Positions 20,837 to 32,469 of a stretch of 62,000 bases of DNA are shown piece after piece (position 1 is the first letter of the stretch; each line of letters begins with the position of its first letter). Location of the stretch: positions 186,545,619 to 186,607,618 of the forward strand of contig NC_081410.1 of assembly GCF_030272615.1 (NCBI RefSeq), in the 5' to 3' direction. The notes under the pieces are model-generated. The model saw only the letters and a list, made by a program, of their open reading frames with translations, was not told the DNA's origin and searched no databases. Origin of the DNA: Cryptomeria japonica (taxonomy: Eukaryota > Streptophyta > Pinopsida > Cupressales > Cupressaceae). The position numbers were made by a program, and so were the translations under genes.

Positions 20837-22135
20837 TCAGATGCTAAACCTGTTGAGCAAAAAATATGCAAGATGCATCCTCAAATTGCCCTCCTAGTTA
20901 AAGCAGAGTTACAAAATATGTTGGACATCGACTTCATTAAGCCCATCAATTATCTCTAATGGTCTCTAACATTGTACCTATTGGCAAGTCCATTGGGGGC
21001 ATCAGAATTTGCACGAACTTCAAAGACTTGAGCAAAGCATGCCCTAAAGATGACTTTCCTTTGCCCAACATTGACATGATTTTGGACTTGACACTTGGGC
21101 ATGAGATGCTCTCCCTGATGGATGGGTTTTCTATATACAACCAAATTAGGATCACAGAGGAAGACTAACAAAAAATTGCATTCACAACACCATGGGGTAC
21201 ATTCTATTACCAAGTCATGCCCTTTGGACTGAAGAACACGAGAGCAACCTACGAAAGAGCGATGACTACAATCTTTCATGACCTGCTACATAAAATAATA
21301 GAAGATTATTTTGATGACCTCCTTGGGAAATCTAAGACAAGAGATGAGCATATCCCGGTCCTAAGGCAAATCTTTGAAAGACTTGAAACGTACAAGCTAT
21401 GCTTAAACCTCAAGAAATGTGTCTTCGACGTCACATCTGGAAAACTCCTTGGCTTCATAGTTTCCCCTAGAGGCATAGAAGTGGATCTTTCCAAGGTGAA
21501 AGATATTATGGAATACCTCCCCTGAAGACTCTAAGGCAGTTATGCAGTCTCCAAGGCAAGCTTTAGTCTGTTAGAAGGTTTATTGCACAACTTGCTGACA
21601 AGTGCCACCCATTTGTGCACCTCCTCAAAAAGGATACAAAATTCAAATGGGACTGTTTGTGTCAAAAGGCTTTTGAAAAATTAAAAGAATACCTATATTC
21701 ACCACCAATTCTCATGCCTCCCATTTTAGGACAACCAGTTCTCCTATACATATCAGCAACCGCAGTGGCATTGGGGGCATTATTGGCACAAATAGATGGT
21801 CAAGGCAAAGAGCATGCCATCTACTACATCAACCAAACTTTAGTGGGGTATGAACTTAACTACACCCCATAGAAATGGCATGCCTTGCACTTGTCTTTAG
21901 CACACAAAAGCTCTACTACTATATGCTCAATAATAAGTCAAAATTGATTACAAACATTGACCCCTTGAAATATCTGCTATCAAAAGTTGCTCTGATAAGA
22001 AGAATCGTAAAATGGGTCATGTTTTTAAGTGAATTTGACATCGAGTATGTAGACAGAAAAGCAATCAAGGGACAAGTAATTGCAGATCAACTGGTCGACG
22101 CTCCATTACAAGGAGATCATCCTCTCATCACATAA
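20837..22135 (+). pseudogene. Gypsy2 reverse transcriptase and first RNase H
   Basis: RT blocks in order: M-H-P-Q-I-A-L-L-V-K-A-E-L-Q (about 20,873), I-C-T-N-F-K-D-L-S-K-A-C-P-K-D-D-F-P-L-P (about 21,008-21,070), S-L-M-D-G-F-S-I-Y-N-Q with the first catalytic Asp at 21,121, M-P-F-G-L-K-N, and Y-F-D-D at 21,307-21,318 in place of the usual YVDD. The RNase H follows from about 21,640 (L-L-Y-I-S-A-T-A-V-A-L-G-A-L-L-A-Q), where the first acidic residue is lost (ISAT for DVSAT). TGA, TAA and TAG codons and one frame change near 21,525 break it. Confidence 0.9.
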
Positions 22136-22560
22136 TTCCCTGATGATTCCATAATAATTGTCCACATCATCCAGTTGGCAATTATACTTTGATGTCTCTT
22201 GCACGTAGAATGGATCGGGGGTAGGCATTCTACTAGTCACACCTCAAGGAGATGTATCCCTAAGTCATACAAAAATAGCCTTTTCATGCACCAACAATAT
22301 AGTGGAATACGAAGCACTAATCATTGAACTTCGCTTGGCTATTCAATGGAAGATACTAGGATTGCAGGTTTATGGTGATTCCTAACTTGTCACAAAGCAA
22401 GTCAATAACGAGTACCAGCGAAAAGATGTCAAGCTTCTTCCTTACTGTAGTATGGTGGAGGATCTCAAGCAACACTTCATGGTTATCCAATTTGAGTAGA
22501 TCTCGTGTACAAACAACTGAGTTGCAGATGTTATGGCTACAATTGGCTCCCTCCTACAAA
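22136..22560 (+). pseudogene. Gypsy2 second (archaeal-type) RNase H
   Basis: After a short spacer a second RNase H domain is readable in shifting frames: Y-F-D-V-S-C-T near 22,180, F-S-C-T-N-N-I-V-E-Y-E-A-L near 22,282-22,320, then V-Y-G-D-S and V-T-K-Q-V-N-N-E-Y-Q-R-K-D-V-K-L near 22,370-22,440, ending V-A-D-V-M-A-T-I-G-S-L-L near 22,520-22,555. Two RNase H domains in tandem are diagnostic of the Tat lineage. The matching domain of Gypsy1 is the one split by Copia A. Confidence 0.8.
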
Positions 22561-22689
22561 ATGTCGACAAATAGTCAAAAGTGTGAGTTCTTGGTAGAGC
22601 AACTCCTTATCCCAACATATGATGTCCCTGAATCTGAAATGGTGTGTGGTCTTATTGGTTATGACTCCCCATGGTATCAAGAAACCTTA

Positions 22690-23950
22690 ACTTACCTCTA
22701 AGATAACATTATCCCACCCCACCTCACCAAAACCCAACAACAAACCTTCATCCATCATTGCGCCTGCCTTACTATCGTCGGTGACACCCTTTTTCGAAGG
22801 CATTTTGACAGATCCCTCCTAAGGTGTCTAGACAAAGAGGAGGCTGAATGGGCACTATGCCAAGTGTATGAAGGAATTTGTAGAGCACACTCAAGCGGCC
22901 TCACACTGGCTAAAAAGCTCTTACGCACGGGATACTACTAGCCTAGAATGTAAGAATACTCATACCATTATGTGAAGAAATGTCCCCTGTCAGAAACATG
23001 GTGACAAAATCCATGCACCTTCTCAGGATCTATAGCCGTTCATCACACCATGACCCTTCTCACAATGGGGTCTTTATATCATAGGGAAAATCCATCCCAC
23101 TTCATTCAATGGTGACAAATTCATAATAACTACCACTAAATACTTCACCAAGTGGGTGGAGGCCATACCCCTATCCTTCACCACTGGAAAACAACTTTGT
23201 AAGTTCATCCCGAACTACCTCATCTGTTGATATGAAATTCCTAAAGCAATCACCATAGATAATAGTAGACCATTCGAGAATCAGGATGTCAAAGAACTTT
23301 GTCAAAAGTTTGGCATTTAACATTGCTTTTCCACTCCATACTACCCACAAGGTAATGGTCAAGCCGAGGCTTTGAATAAAACCCTCATCAAAATCCTCAA
23401 AAGACGGTCAAATAAACTAGTCGTGATTGGTATTCGCAACTCCATCCTACCCTCTAGGCCTACTGCACAAGTATCTGCACACCCATAAGAGCCACCCCAT
23501 ACTCTCTAATCTTCGGTTCCAAATTTGTCCTACCCCTTGAAATCTAGATCTCGTCACTAAGGGTTTCACTGTAGAACATCCTCCATGATGAAGAATACAG
23601 AGTCGCTAGGCTACAAGAGCTTGAATAGCTGGATGAAAGGAACCTCAAGGTCTTAAATCACCTTCGGGTATATTAGAACCGTTTGCAGTTAAATTATAAT
23701 AAGAAGGTATGAACCTAAGAGTTTGACACTGGTGATCTTGTACTTATGGAAAATTAGAGAAATCTACAAGACCGTGAAAAGAAAGGCAAGTTTGAGCTTA
23801 ATTGGCTTGGACCATATGTGATCACCGCAAAATACGGATTAGGTGTTTATCAGTTGGCCACTCTTGAAGGATAACCTTTGGATGATCCTATGAACATCAT
23901 GCACCTGAAGAGATTTTATACCTGGTCCAAGGATCACCAGTTTTCAAAAA
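22690..23950 (+). pseudogene. Gypsy2 integrase
   Basis: Zinc region at about 22,860-23,000 (C-R-A-H-S-S-G-L-T-L-A-K-K-L, then C-P-C-Q-K-H-G). The core has K-Y-F-T-K-W-V-E-A-I-P (about 23,140-23,170), I-T-I-D-N-S-R-P-F-E-N-Q-D-V (about 23,250-23,290) with the second Asp retained, and P-Y-Y-P-Q-G-N-G-Q-A-E (about 23,337-23,370) with the catalytic Glu. The C-terminal part reads K-G-K-F-E-L-N-W-L-G-P-Y-V (about 23,785-23,822) and ends M-H-L-K-R-F-Y. There are numerous TAG and TGA codons and frame changes. An A-rich stretch follows. Confidence 0.87.
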
Positions 23951-26429
23951 TAAAAAAATCAAGAAAAATATGAAAAAAATAAAAATGAAAAAGTAAAGAC
24001 AAAAAAATCAATTCGACCATTAATGAAAACCACTTTGTGGTGCTATGGGAAAGTACCTTGGTAAAAGCCTGGTTTCAGGCGTCAAGGTAAATAAGCTAGA
24101 TCCACTGTCTATTCAGGCAAACTGGCTTTTTAATCCCCCAAGCCTTGCAATTTTGCTACTTTCATAGTGTTCGTGACCAAATTCCGCTTCACACCATATC
24201 CTTTCCCCGCCCACCCATGGAAACTATCAATTTAAATGTGTGAAATTAATTGACATGATTTGAACAGTCATATTCATTATTTCAAATACTTTTACGTGAC
24301 ACGAGTCATCTTGTGATACTCCACTTCCCCCCTCTCCCTATCCTCCCCTATTTCCTCCCACCCTCCCACCCGATTTCCCGTATTTCATAATAAAAATCAA
24401 ATATTCTGATGTCATTTCTGTAGCCTAGCAATGAGGAGGATTGTACAAGCTGACTTATAGGGGCATCTGTGCAGGATGAATCTCGCATTGATTTACCATC
24501 ATTTCCCCTACTTTGTTTGCATTCAGTTGTCTTCTTCATTCTTCAATCCACACCACCGCATAAGACTTCCCATCCCACTCCTATAATGTCTAATCTCTTA
24601 ATGAATCTGCATGACGGTGACACTCTCTAGCCTCACTTAAAATTGGTTGTCTCCTTCATTCTTCAAACCACACCATGGTGTAAACCTTCGCTCCATCGCT
24701 AGTAGATATCAAGGTTATTTGTATCTTCATGAGATGATGAGTCTTTGTCCCAATCGTGAATAAGGACCATCCCAACACACTAAGATTTCATCCCACCATC
24801 CTGAGCTTCCATCCCAATACACTGAGCTTAACCCCCGATTTATGAGCTTGAGCTTATTCTTGACTTGTGCGTTGTCCAGACACTCATCCACATGAACTTA
24901 ACCAAATCTCTACAATCAACACCGCATTCGCATGTATATGTCCATACCACCTGCTCTATTGCCTATTCAGATCCATTACTTACTCCCACTCATTGGGATG
25001 CATCCTTCCCCTATCTGGTAGTTATCCATGATCCTAAGTCCTACACTTGGAAAGAGATGTCAGTTGGCCTTGTGAATTTTGTTTGCATGATTTGGTCTGT
25101 TTGTTTGATTTGCATCACCTTGTCCTATGACTACTCCTATTTACGACTGTCGGGATCAATCTATATCTTGGTATGTTTTGGGTGGGTATACATTGGGGCA
25201 TGTATTTGTGGTATGGCATGTTTGATGATTTTTCTTGCATGAATCTCTAACCCTGTATCTACATCTATACGATGTTTACATGGTTGTGTGCAAGGGATAC
25301 CTATTGTCTAAGAGTCAGTCCACACCTCAGATTTTCACAACATCCTGATTCCTATAATCAGTGGTGTAGATCATCCTTGGCAAAATCAAAACTAGGTTTT
25401 CTCTCCACATATGCATAAGAACAAAATCCCTCCATCTCTATCTACTCACCCGTTGCATCCACACATTTTGGAGACCTCAATTTATTCACTTCTTCATTTT
25501 TTCTATCTAGACCTATATCATTGTATTTTGGTTGACACATTTTAAAAAACAATTTCACTTGCACGAATCATTATCATTAGTGATAAATTTTTGCATTAAT
25601 TAGAATTATTATCATATTCATTTTTATTATTTTCATATAGTTATCATTTTTATCATATAGTTGCACATCTTAATTAACACTTGCATTCTTTAGGTGCATT
25701 GCATTTTAGGATCATAATAAATATTGATGTAAGTTTAATAAAATCCCATTCAAACATTAGTATCTCATGAAGTGCCGCAATCGTTAATTACATTATTCAA
25801 TATAAAGATATTTGAAAATAATCACATTTTGGTAAATTAGTCGAGAACAAGTTCAACACACTTTCAAGATCGTTGTGTTTATAATACTAGTAGCTGAATA
25901 AGGGTTTTCATTATATAGGAACATTAGTGTATTTTGCATACCATGTAATTTATCATCTTAGGTGCATTTCATTTTTAGAAGCATTAATTACACTGTATTT
26001 TACATTTATCACATCATCATATACCACATACATATATATCATATTCATCTATATTACATAATGACATAAGCATAAAAAATAAAAAAACTGCATATCATAC
26101 AGGCATACACATGCATCCTGCATCCACAAACATGTTAGCAACATCATAAATAACATATGCATATATAAATCCCATAATCATCCATCCTGAATCACAAATA
26201 GGTCAGATCATATGCATCAATACATCATCATATCATAAAATAATAACACCATCATCCATCACAGAATAATCCAAGTGCATCAAAGTCCACAATAAAGTCC
26301 ATAAGCATATATATGTGCTGCCAAAATCGTATCTCATATATATCAAAAAATAAACATGTCATATCAAAGTACAATGATATAATCTCTGAAGGATAAAAAA
26401 TGGTCTATCATATACATCTACAACACTAT
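23951..26429 (+). other. Gypsy2 3' non-coding region
   Basis: A-rich at 23,940-24,010, then no supported gene. One 125-codon plus-strand frame (24,865-25,242) contains two hydrophobic stretches in its last 60 residues; it has no recognisable family and may be chance. From 25,560 to 26,400 the sequence is rich in CAT and ATCAT runs, as is the corresponding stretch of Gypsy1 (31,260-32,160). Confidence 0.5.
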
Positions 26430-28600
26430 CATGTGCTCTCCTGATCATCTATGCCTATTGTTGAACCCGAGGGCCCACCTGGAGGTCGTGGTGCCCTCAT
26501 CCCTACTAACTCTCCTGTCTGACGAGACTGAGTCCTGTGGGACCGGGTTCTCTCTACATACAAGGGTTCTTGGTGGTCTTCTGGCACTGCCTGGTGATAC
26601 AAATCCTTGTAATACTGTACCTCATGAGCTAATCTCTCTGTCTATTTCTACCTCATAGCTAAATCAACAAATACCTATACAAGCCCCGCCGGCTCCAGCA
26701 TTTGTCTCGCAACATCCCTCCCCCCCGCAACCTCACTTCATCTTCCTCTACTCTCCCTATTCTAGCCCACAGAGTATTCACCTCCTCATCCAACCTCCTC
26801 ATCTCCTCCCTCAACTGCCAAATCCCATCCCCACTCCACGCCTCCTCCAAGAGCCTCTCCCTCTCATCCCTCTCCTATCGTAGATTTGAGACCTTTGTCA
26901 AGGCTGTCTATAAACTCTCTCTCAAATCATCCATCTCCCTCATTAGTTAGGCCACCTGTGATTGTAAGTTGTCTATCCTGGCCCTCTCCACTCCCAACTC
27001 CTCTTCTAGGCTCCCAACCCTCCCCCTTGCAACATCTCTCCCTTGCAACTCCTCCTCCAATCTCCGCTCTCTCCCTCGTGCCATCCCTCTCCTGCACCAC
27101 CCTGTCATACTCTGCCTGGGAGACCCCTCCTACTTGTGCTGGCACTTGTCCCTGTACCGGTATGTCAAGAATATCCATGGTATCGACACCCTCATCTCCT
27201 CCCTCCTCTTCTACCTTCTCTACAACTATCCCACTGATTTGCACTGCTGGTGGCTATATTTGTAATGGTACCTCTTCTCAAGGTACCTGCTTCCCTCCCC
27301 TCCCTCCTCTCCTCTATCTCCCTGCTCCTCCTCATCTCGCCCTTTGTCTACCTCCTCCCACTGTTGTTGCCTTGTCACTCAGCCTGTCCTCCTCTCCCCC
27401 TACTACCTCATCTACTGACGATCGTAGCTCATCCTCCTCCAACACATTTGGTATAGTCAACCCGCTTGGCCTATGAGGCCCCCACCAACAGGCTTATGCA
27501 CCTGTACACCCCAAATCCCCCCTTCTTGCAGTCACTCATCCCAAGGAACCATCTATGTTGTCTCCTAGCTGATGCAGACCTCCAACGATCCCATTGCCTG
27601 CCCCCATACTCCTACCTCCCGTGTGATCTGTGGATATAGCCGCTCATAACCGACTATATCATGTACTTGTCCTAGCTACCTCATCATTCAGTGTGGCATG
27701 TAGTTCTTGATAACATATACTAATCTCCCAAATAACCAACACTTTGTTTGTGCCCAAGCCAACTGCCAATCCTCTCGCCATTGCTCGCTATTGATATGGG
27801 GGCACCAATAAAAAAACATCATCTCTTCAAAGATGTGTCTCTAGTACCACATAGCCCCCAACCTGTGATAGTGCAGGAGACCCTTGTAACTATCTACATA
27901 TGGGAATCGTCACCTCCTGTCCTGTCTCCCCAGCTGTCATGTCACTACGATATGCTCCCATGCCCAGATGTGCAACAATGTAACCCCCGTGTCGAGGTTC
28001 TGGTACCCCCAGTAGACACATAGATTCATGTCGTGGTATAGTTATTTGAGCATCACTGATCCCAATGCATAGGTCACAAAATCCTCTAGCATATAGTAAA
28101 CACAACGACTCCATCCAATAGGGAATCCATGGTCTCTGAGGTCTAGCATCACGCGACTACTAATCAATCCACATATGAATAATACCAGGCAGGGAATGTG
28201 TCTAATCTGCATTGCTTATCCTAGGTGCATCCCCGCCCCATCCATGCATAGAGAGTCATACTCGCATACCTGCCGCAAGTAGTAGTCTCCACCATCAAGC
28301 CTATACTCAGGAATCATGCCTTGGATGAAGATCTTCAAGATCCTCCAGATGTTCAATAGTGTAATGGTGGCCTCCCCTATCGGTAGATGGAAGGTGCATG
28401 TCTTGCTATCCCATCGCTCCACTAATGTTGTCATCATGGCAGTATGAGCCCTAATCCTCAACCATCTCCCAACAAACCCTAGCCCCACTGCGCTCAAGAT
28501 CTCTCTCTCATCTGCTCTCAACTAGTGGTACAACCTCATCGTCGGAGGCCAATGCTCCTGTGATGTGAGCAATCCTGCCTCCCCCCTGCACCTAATCAAT
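26430..28600 (-). pseudogene. Antisense plant mobile domain (PMD) ORF of Gypsy2
   Basis: Read on the minus strand from about 28,590: M-R-L-Y-H, a TAG (likely from CAG), L-R-A-D-E-R-E-I-L-S-A-V-G-L-G, then A-M-M-T-T-L-V-E-R-W-D-S-K-T-C-T-F-H-L-P-I-G-E (to about 28,375). Further on comes L-L-H-I-W-A-W-E-H-I (about 27,955-27,985). These are signatures of the plant mobile domain family (MAIN/MAIL1 relatives and PMD proteins of transposable elements). The C-terminal part (26,660-27,250) is Glu/Arg-rich and coiled-coil. Its role in the element is unknown; host PMD proteins act in nuclear silencing and gene expression. Many stops and frame changes. The plus-strand frames over the same interval are Pro/Ser/Leu-rich shadows. 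Confidence 0.8.
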
Positions 28601-29415
28601 CCACTTCATTATCCTACTTATCCTACCCTATGCTAGCCTACCATAGTCTATTTATATCGCACACTATCTCAGGGGCATATATGTGCACCCTTGAACCTTA
28701 TTTATCCCTCATTTCCCCCCTAGCCTCCCTGGTAGAGAGTTGATCCCCTTCAACGGAGATGTTGAAACCATGGTGCATGCATCATGCCATAGGTGGAGAC
28801 ATTGAAGCATAGTCTTTGCCCCACTTTGACCCCCTTCAGGGCCAATCGACGTCTGTGTCAACGTTAGTCGCGTGCGAAGAGTTGAGCCCCCATGGAGACG
28901 TTGATTCAATGATCAACGTCTCTGTCCCGCCAACTTTCTAGCCTATTAATTATCCCTAATAAATACCCTAACCTACTAAATCACTAAGTGGTGTCGAGGT
29001 AAATACCAGTGGGCCATACTTGGTCAGTCGCTCATGATGTCTGACACTCTCAACGCAATGCTCGTGCATGGGAACGCGATCCATCTCTCTATAAGGGCTT
29101 TGTGCTCTCTAAATTCTCTAAAGGTGTATGTGACAATGACCCTTCCCTAGGCCCCGTGTGGCTTATATAGGGCCCCCATGACCCCATTTCCTTGTCCTTC
29201 TATCAATTTACTCATTTTATTCTCCCATCCTTATTTTTCTTTTCTCATCTCCCCCTTTTCTCTCTAATTTTGTCATTTATCCTTTTTTTTGAAAAGTTTC
29301 TCGAAATTTTGAAAACAATTATGGATAAATTCTCGAGGGGGCATATACCACCCGCATCTTCGTGCTGGGGCATCTCTTTCTGGTCTTTTACCCATCACCA
29401 ATTTTTTCGCAGCGT
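28601..29415 (-). promoter_or_regulatory. Candidate upstream region of the Gypsy2 antisense ORF
   Basis: On the minus strand TATATAAG lies at 29,162-29,169 in GGGCCCTATATAAGCC, about 570-640 bases upstream of the PMD coding start. The stretch between (28,700-28,930) holds several GACGTTGA/TCAACGTCT-type motifs. This suggests a separate promoter driving the antisense ORF. No other gene is seen here. Confidence 0.5.
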
Positions 29416-29430
29416 AAAAGAGGGGCAAAA
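29416..29430 (+). other. Polypurine tract of Gypsy2
   Basis: AAAAGAGGGGCAAAA directly precedes the 3' LTR. Confidence 0.8.
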
Positions 29431-30868
29431 TGTAGACATCCAAAATAAATTAAATAAAATATTTAATTAATTTTATCCTATCTACATAATTAATTGATTG
29501 AATTATGTTATCTTGTTATTCCTTCTCAGAATTAATTAAAATTAGTTTAATTAATCCTGTCACTATAGTCAAAATAATTGATTTATTTAATATTTTAATT
29601 ATTCCTTATTCTTCTAAAATTCCCTTTAGTTAATTAATTCAAATTAATTAACTAAATCATGTGATTCCTACAAATCACTTTTCCTATTTCACACTTAGCC
29701 TAATTAATTCTTCTAGAAACCCACGTAGCATTATCCCTCAATTTTTAATTCCTCCACCCATTCTCTCTCCTCTTGTCAAATCCTCCTACAAATCTCACTT
29801 TTCTTCTAATTTTTTATTATCCCACCTAATCACCTCCCTTAATCATTTGCTAGTGGCTAATCCCCGGGATTAGTCACCAAGTCAACCAATAGCCATAAAT
29901 GACTAAGTCCTCTTGTCCCCTCCTCACCTTCCAACCTTAAATGCACCTAATTCCCTATGTCTCTCACCTTCCCAAGGAATTTTTTTAATTCCTTTTCCCA
30001 TTTCCTTTCCCCATGCAATCCATTATTTGGAAATTTTTAATTCCCTTGTCCTCTCCCAAGGTATTTTAAATTCCTTTTTATTTCCCCAAGGTACTCAAGG
30101 ATCTCTTCCCTATGCACCTTGTGGAGTGTGGAGATAAGAAATGCCTTTATAGAAAATCTCAGATTCTCCTATGTCTCTCACCTTCCCAAGGAATTTTTTT
30201 AATTCCTTTTCCCATTTCCTTTCCCCATGCAATCCATTATTTGGAAATTTTTAATTCCCTTGTCCTCTCCCAAGGTATTTTAAATTCCTTTTTATTTCCC
30301 CAAGGTACTCAAGGATCTCTTCCCTATGCACCTTGTGGAGTGTGGAGATAAGAAATGCCTTTATAGAAAATCTCTTGGTCTCCACACCTTGTCCCCTCAA
30401 TTCATATTCCCACCTTCTTTCAATCTCCACCGTTGATTCATCTTCAATCTCAACCATCCATTCCTCTCCCTTCCAATCTATAAATTGGGGTTTCCTCCCT
30501 TTCATTTCTCATCTCATACTCAAGTAATCTTATGCTATCATAATAGCTTTAGAATTTCCTTTCAAGCATCATCATTATAGTCAAATAACATCCTAATCAC
30601 TTAGCTTCCATTTTCATACCCTCCATCTATTTGCATCCATCCATTTACCTCTATCATTCTACTCAACTTGTTGTGCATTGGAGAGAAACCACATATCGAC
30701 AAGAAGCCAATCCAATCAAGTGGAGAATTTGGGTGCATTCCACTTCACCAAAGGCTCAATCCGAAGGAGAAGGTAACTAGCAAGGTATAAAATGGTTTTC
30801 TTTGCATTTTGAATGTTTATTTTAATATTTAACCATTGAGTCTAGCCTTGCATGTTTTCCCCTCTTCA
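29431..30868 (+). repeat. 3' LTR of Gypsy2
   Basis: 1,438 bp, homologous to 7,715-8,940 but longer because of a 214-bp internal tandem duplication (29,947-30,374). TATAAATT at 30,479-30,486 is the probable TATA element. Starts TGTAGACATCC, ends CCTCTTCA. Confidence 0.9.
29947..30374 (+). repeat. 214-bp tandem duplication inside the Gypsy2 3' LTR
   Basis: Two copies, about 29,947-30,160 and 30,161-30,374, offset 214 bp and virtually identical from CTATGTCTCTCACC to TTTATAGAAAATCTC. The 5' LTR has one copy only. Both junctions carry AAATCTC. Confidence 0.9.
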
Positions 30869-32465
30869 ATAGGACATGATCAACAAAAAATCATCAAGGA
30901 CATTTCGAATTTACATAGGAAAATAACTCTTGTCAGTTGTATGCGAGGAATACTCAGGTCATCTTGGTTCAAATTTTATGCTTGCGTTAACTTGCAATAT
31001 CAAAATCCATGTAAGCAGTACTCAGGGCATCATGGTTTAAATATACCATCGATGTGTGTAATAGCTTACAACATTTCAAAGGCTTAATGATGATAAAAGC
31101 ATGACCAAATGACCGACCTGATGACAACATTGCATTAATTAGCGCTTGCATATGCAGAGTAGATTGCATTCATATTACATCTTGCATAGACATCCCATTC
31201 ATCACTTTTCCAAGGCTTGAGGTTTTAAAATGACATTCTCTCTCTTATTAAGGGATTAAGTACATTAGACATTAACAAATACAAACAATTCATCTATCTT
31301 GCATTTCAATTTATCTTATTGCGTTAGCATTAGTGTGCATTTCATCTTTGTAATTATTCATGATAGGTATTTCCTCGAATTAATCATCATTTTCATCCAT
31401 CATTTCATTAGATTCATTTTGCATGTATCGACATTAGAATTTTACATTACATTAACCATTGTGTATATGATTGCATTCATTTTGGCATTGCATTTCATTT
31501 CATGTCATTTTCATTTTAGGTTATCATCATTGTACATTATGTCATTCATTTGGATAATCCATGCATCACATACATCATTCACATACTATCACATTTTGTA
31601 ACATATTGCATTTCATTTAACACATCATCATCATATCATTACACATCTCATTTATTAGTATTGCATCATATTTCATTCATTTTATATCATTTTAATTGTA
31701 TATAATGTAAATCATACATCATAAACATAAACCATCAAATGTTAATAAATGCCTCATATCATAAATTATATTATAATGCCATGAAATGCATTACATAGTA
31801 TATAATTATCATTGTACATTCATTCATAATATAAACCATTGCATTAGTCATAACATAGATCATCATAATCATCATCACCCATCTCATAATTATGTAAATA
31901 AGCATAAAACAACGTAAAAAAAACATCATCATGCATTGCATCTCATAATCAACAAACTCATAAGCTGCATAACATCATAGGAGAATCCATCATGTAAATA
32001 AATGCATACATTCATCGTATAGATCAAATAAAGCATGTAAAAGTAAACGCACCCATCAAGTAAACAATGCATTAATCATATCATGAAGCATATAGATCAA
32101 TGGTATCCATTGCATCTCATATAATCAAAATAATCAATGTCAAGTGTAAAATGATATCATATCATTATGAGAGATACATCCAAAATCGGTAGGAACCATA
32201 TAATATCTAAACCAAAATGTGTATACATCAAGAGTGATACAAAATGTGTAGCAAATATGGCACAAGGAGCTAAGTTGTGCTTCCCCCAGATGCTATGGGC
32301 CTCGCCGAGCATGCTGCTACTCCCTTGGATGGGCCAACATCTGGATCTTTGCGCAACGGACCTATGACCCCTCTGCTCTTAGTCTATGACCAACTGTGTC
32401 TGGACCTAGTCCTTGAGACCTGTGCAAAGTTGGGGGCATGCTGATCAACCATAATAGCATCATAA
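30869..32465 (+). other. Probable Gypsy1 3' non-coding region, second part
   Basis: AT-rich, with long CAT/ATCAT-rich stretches (31,260-32,160) like those in the Gypsy2 3' region. No gene is supported. I assign it to Gypsy1 by inference, because it follows Gypsy2 directly and leads into another antisense PMD ORF. Confidence 0.45.
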
Positions 32466-32469
32466 TATA

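Larger units (their letters stand above)
7715..30868 (+). mobile_element. Gypsy2: giant Tat-lineage Ty3/gypsy retrotransposon
   Basis: Direct LTR-like copies at 7,715-8,940 and 29,431-30,868 start TGTAGACATCC and end CCTCTTCA. They flank, in order, a primer-site-like sequence, a 3 kb leader, gag, protease, G-patch-like linker, RT, RNase H, a second RNase H, integrase, a long 3' region with an antisense PMD ORF, and a polypurine tract. Total span is 23.15 kb, about 18.2 kb after subtracting Copia B. Dual RNase H, a long leader and an antisense 3' ORF are established traits of the Tat lineage (Ogre, Grande and relatives). Flanks gtaag (7,710-7,714) and atagg (30,869-30,873) agree at only three of five positions, so the target duplication is weak. 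All coding regions carry stops. Confidence 0.88.

Noticed and set aside
26431-27476. Plus-strand Pro/Ser/Leu-rich open frames
   Set aside because: They are the opposite strand of the Glu/Arg-rich coiled-coil end of the antisense PMD ORF and have no family resemblance.
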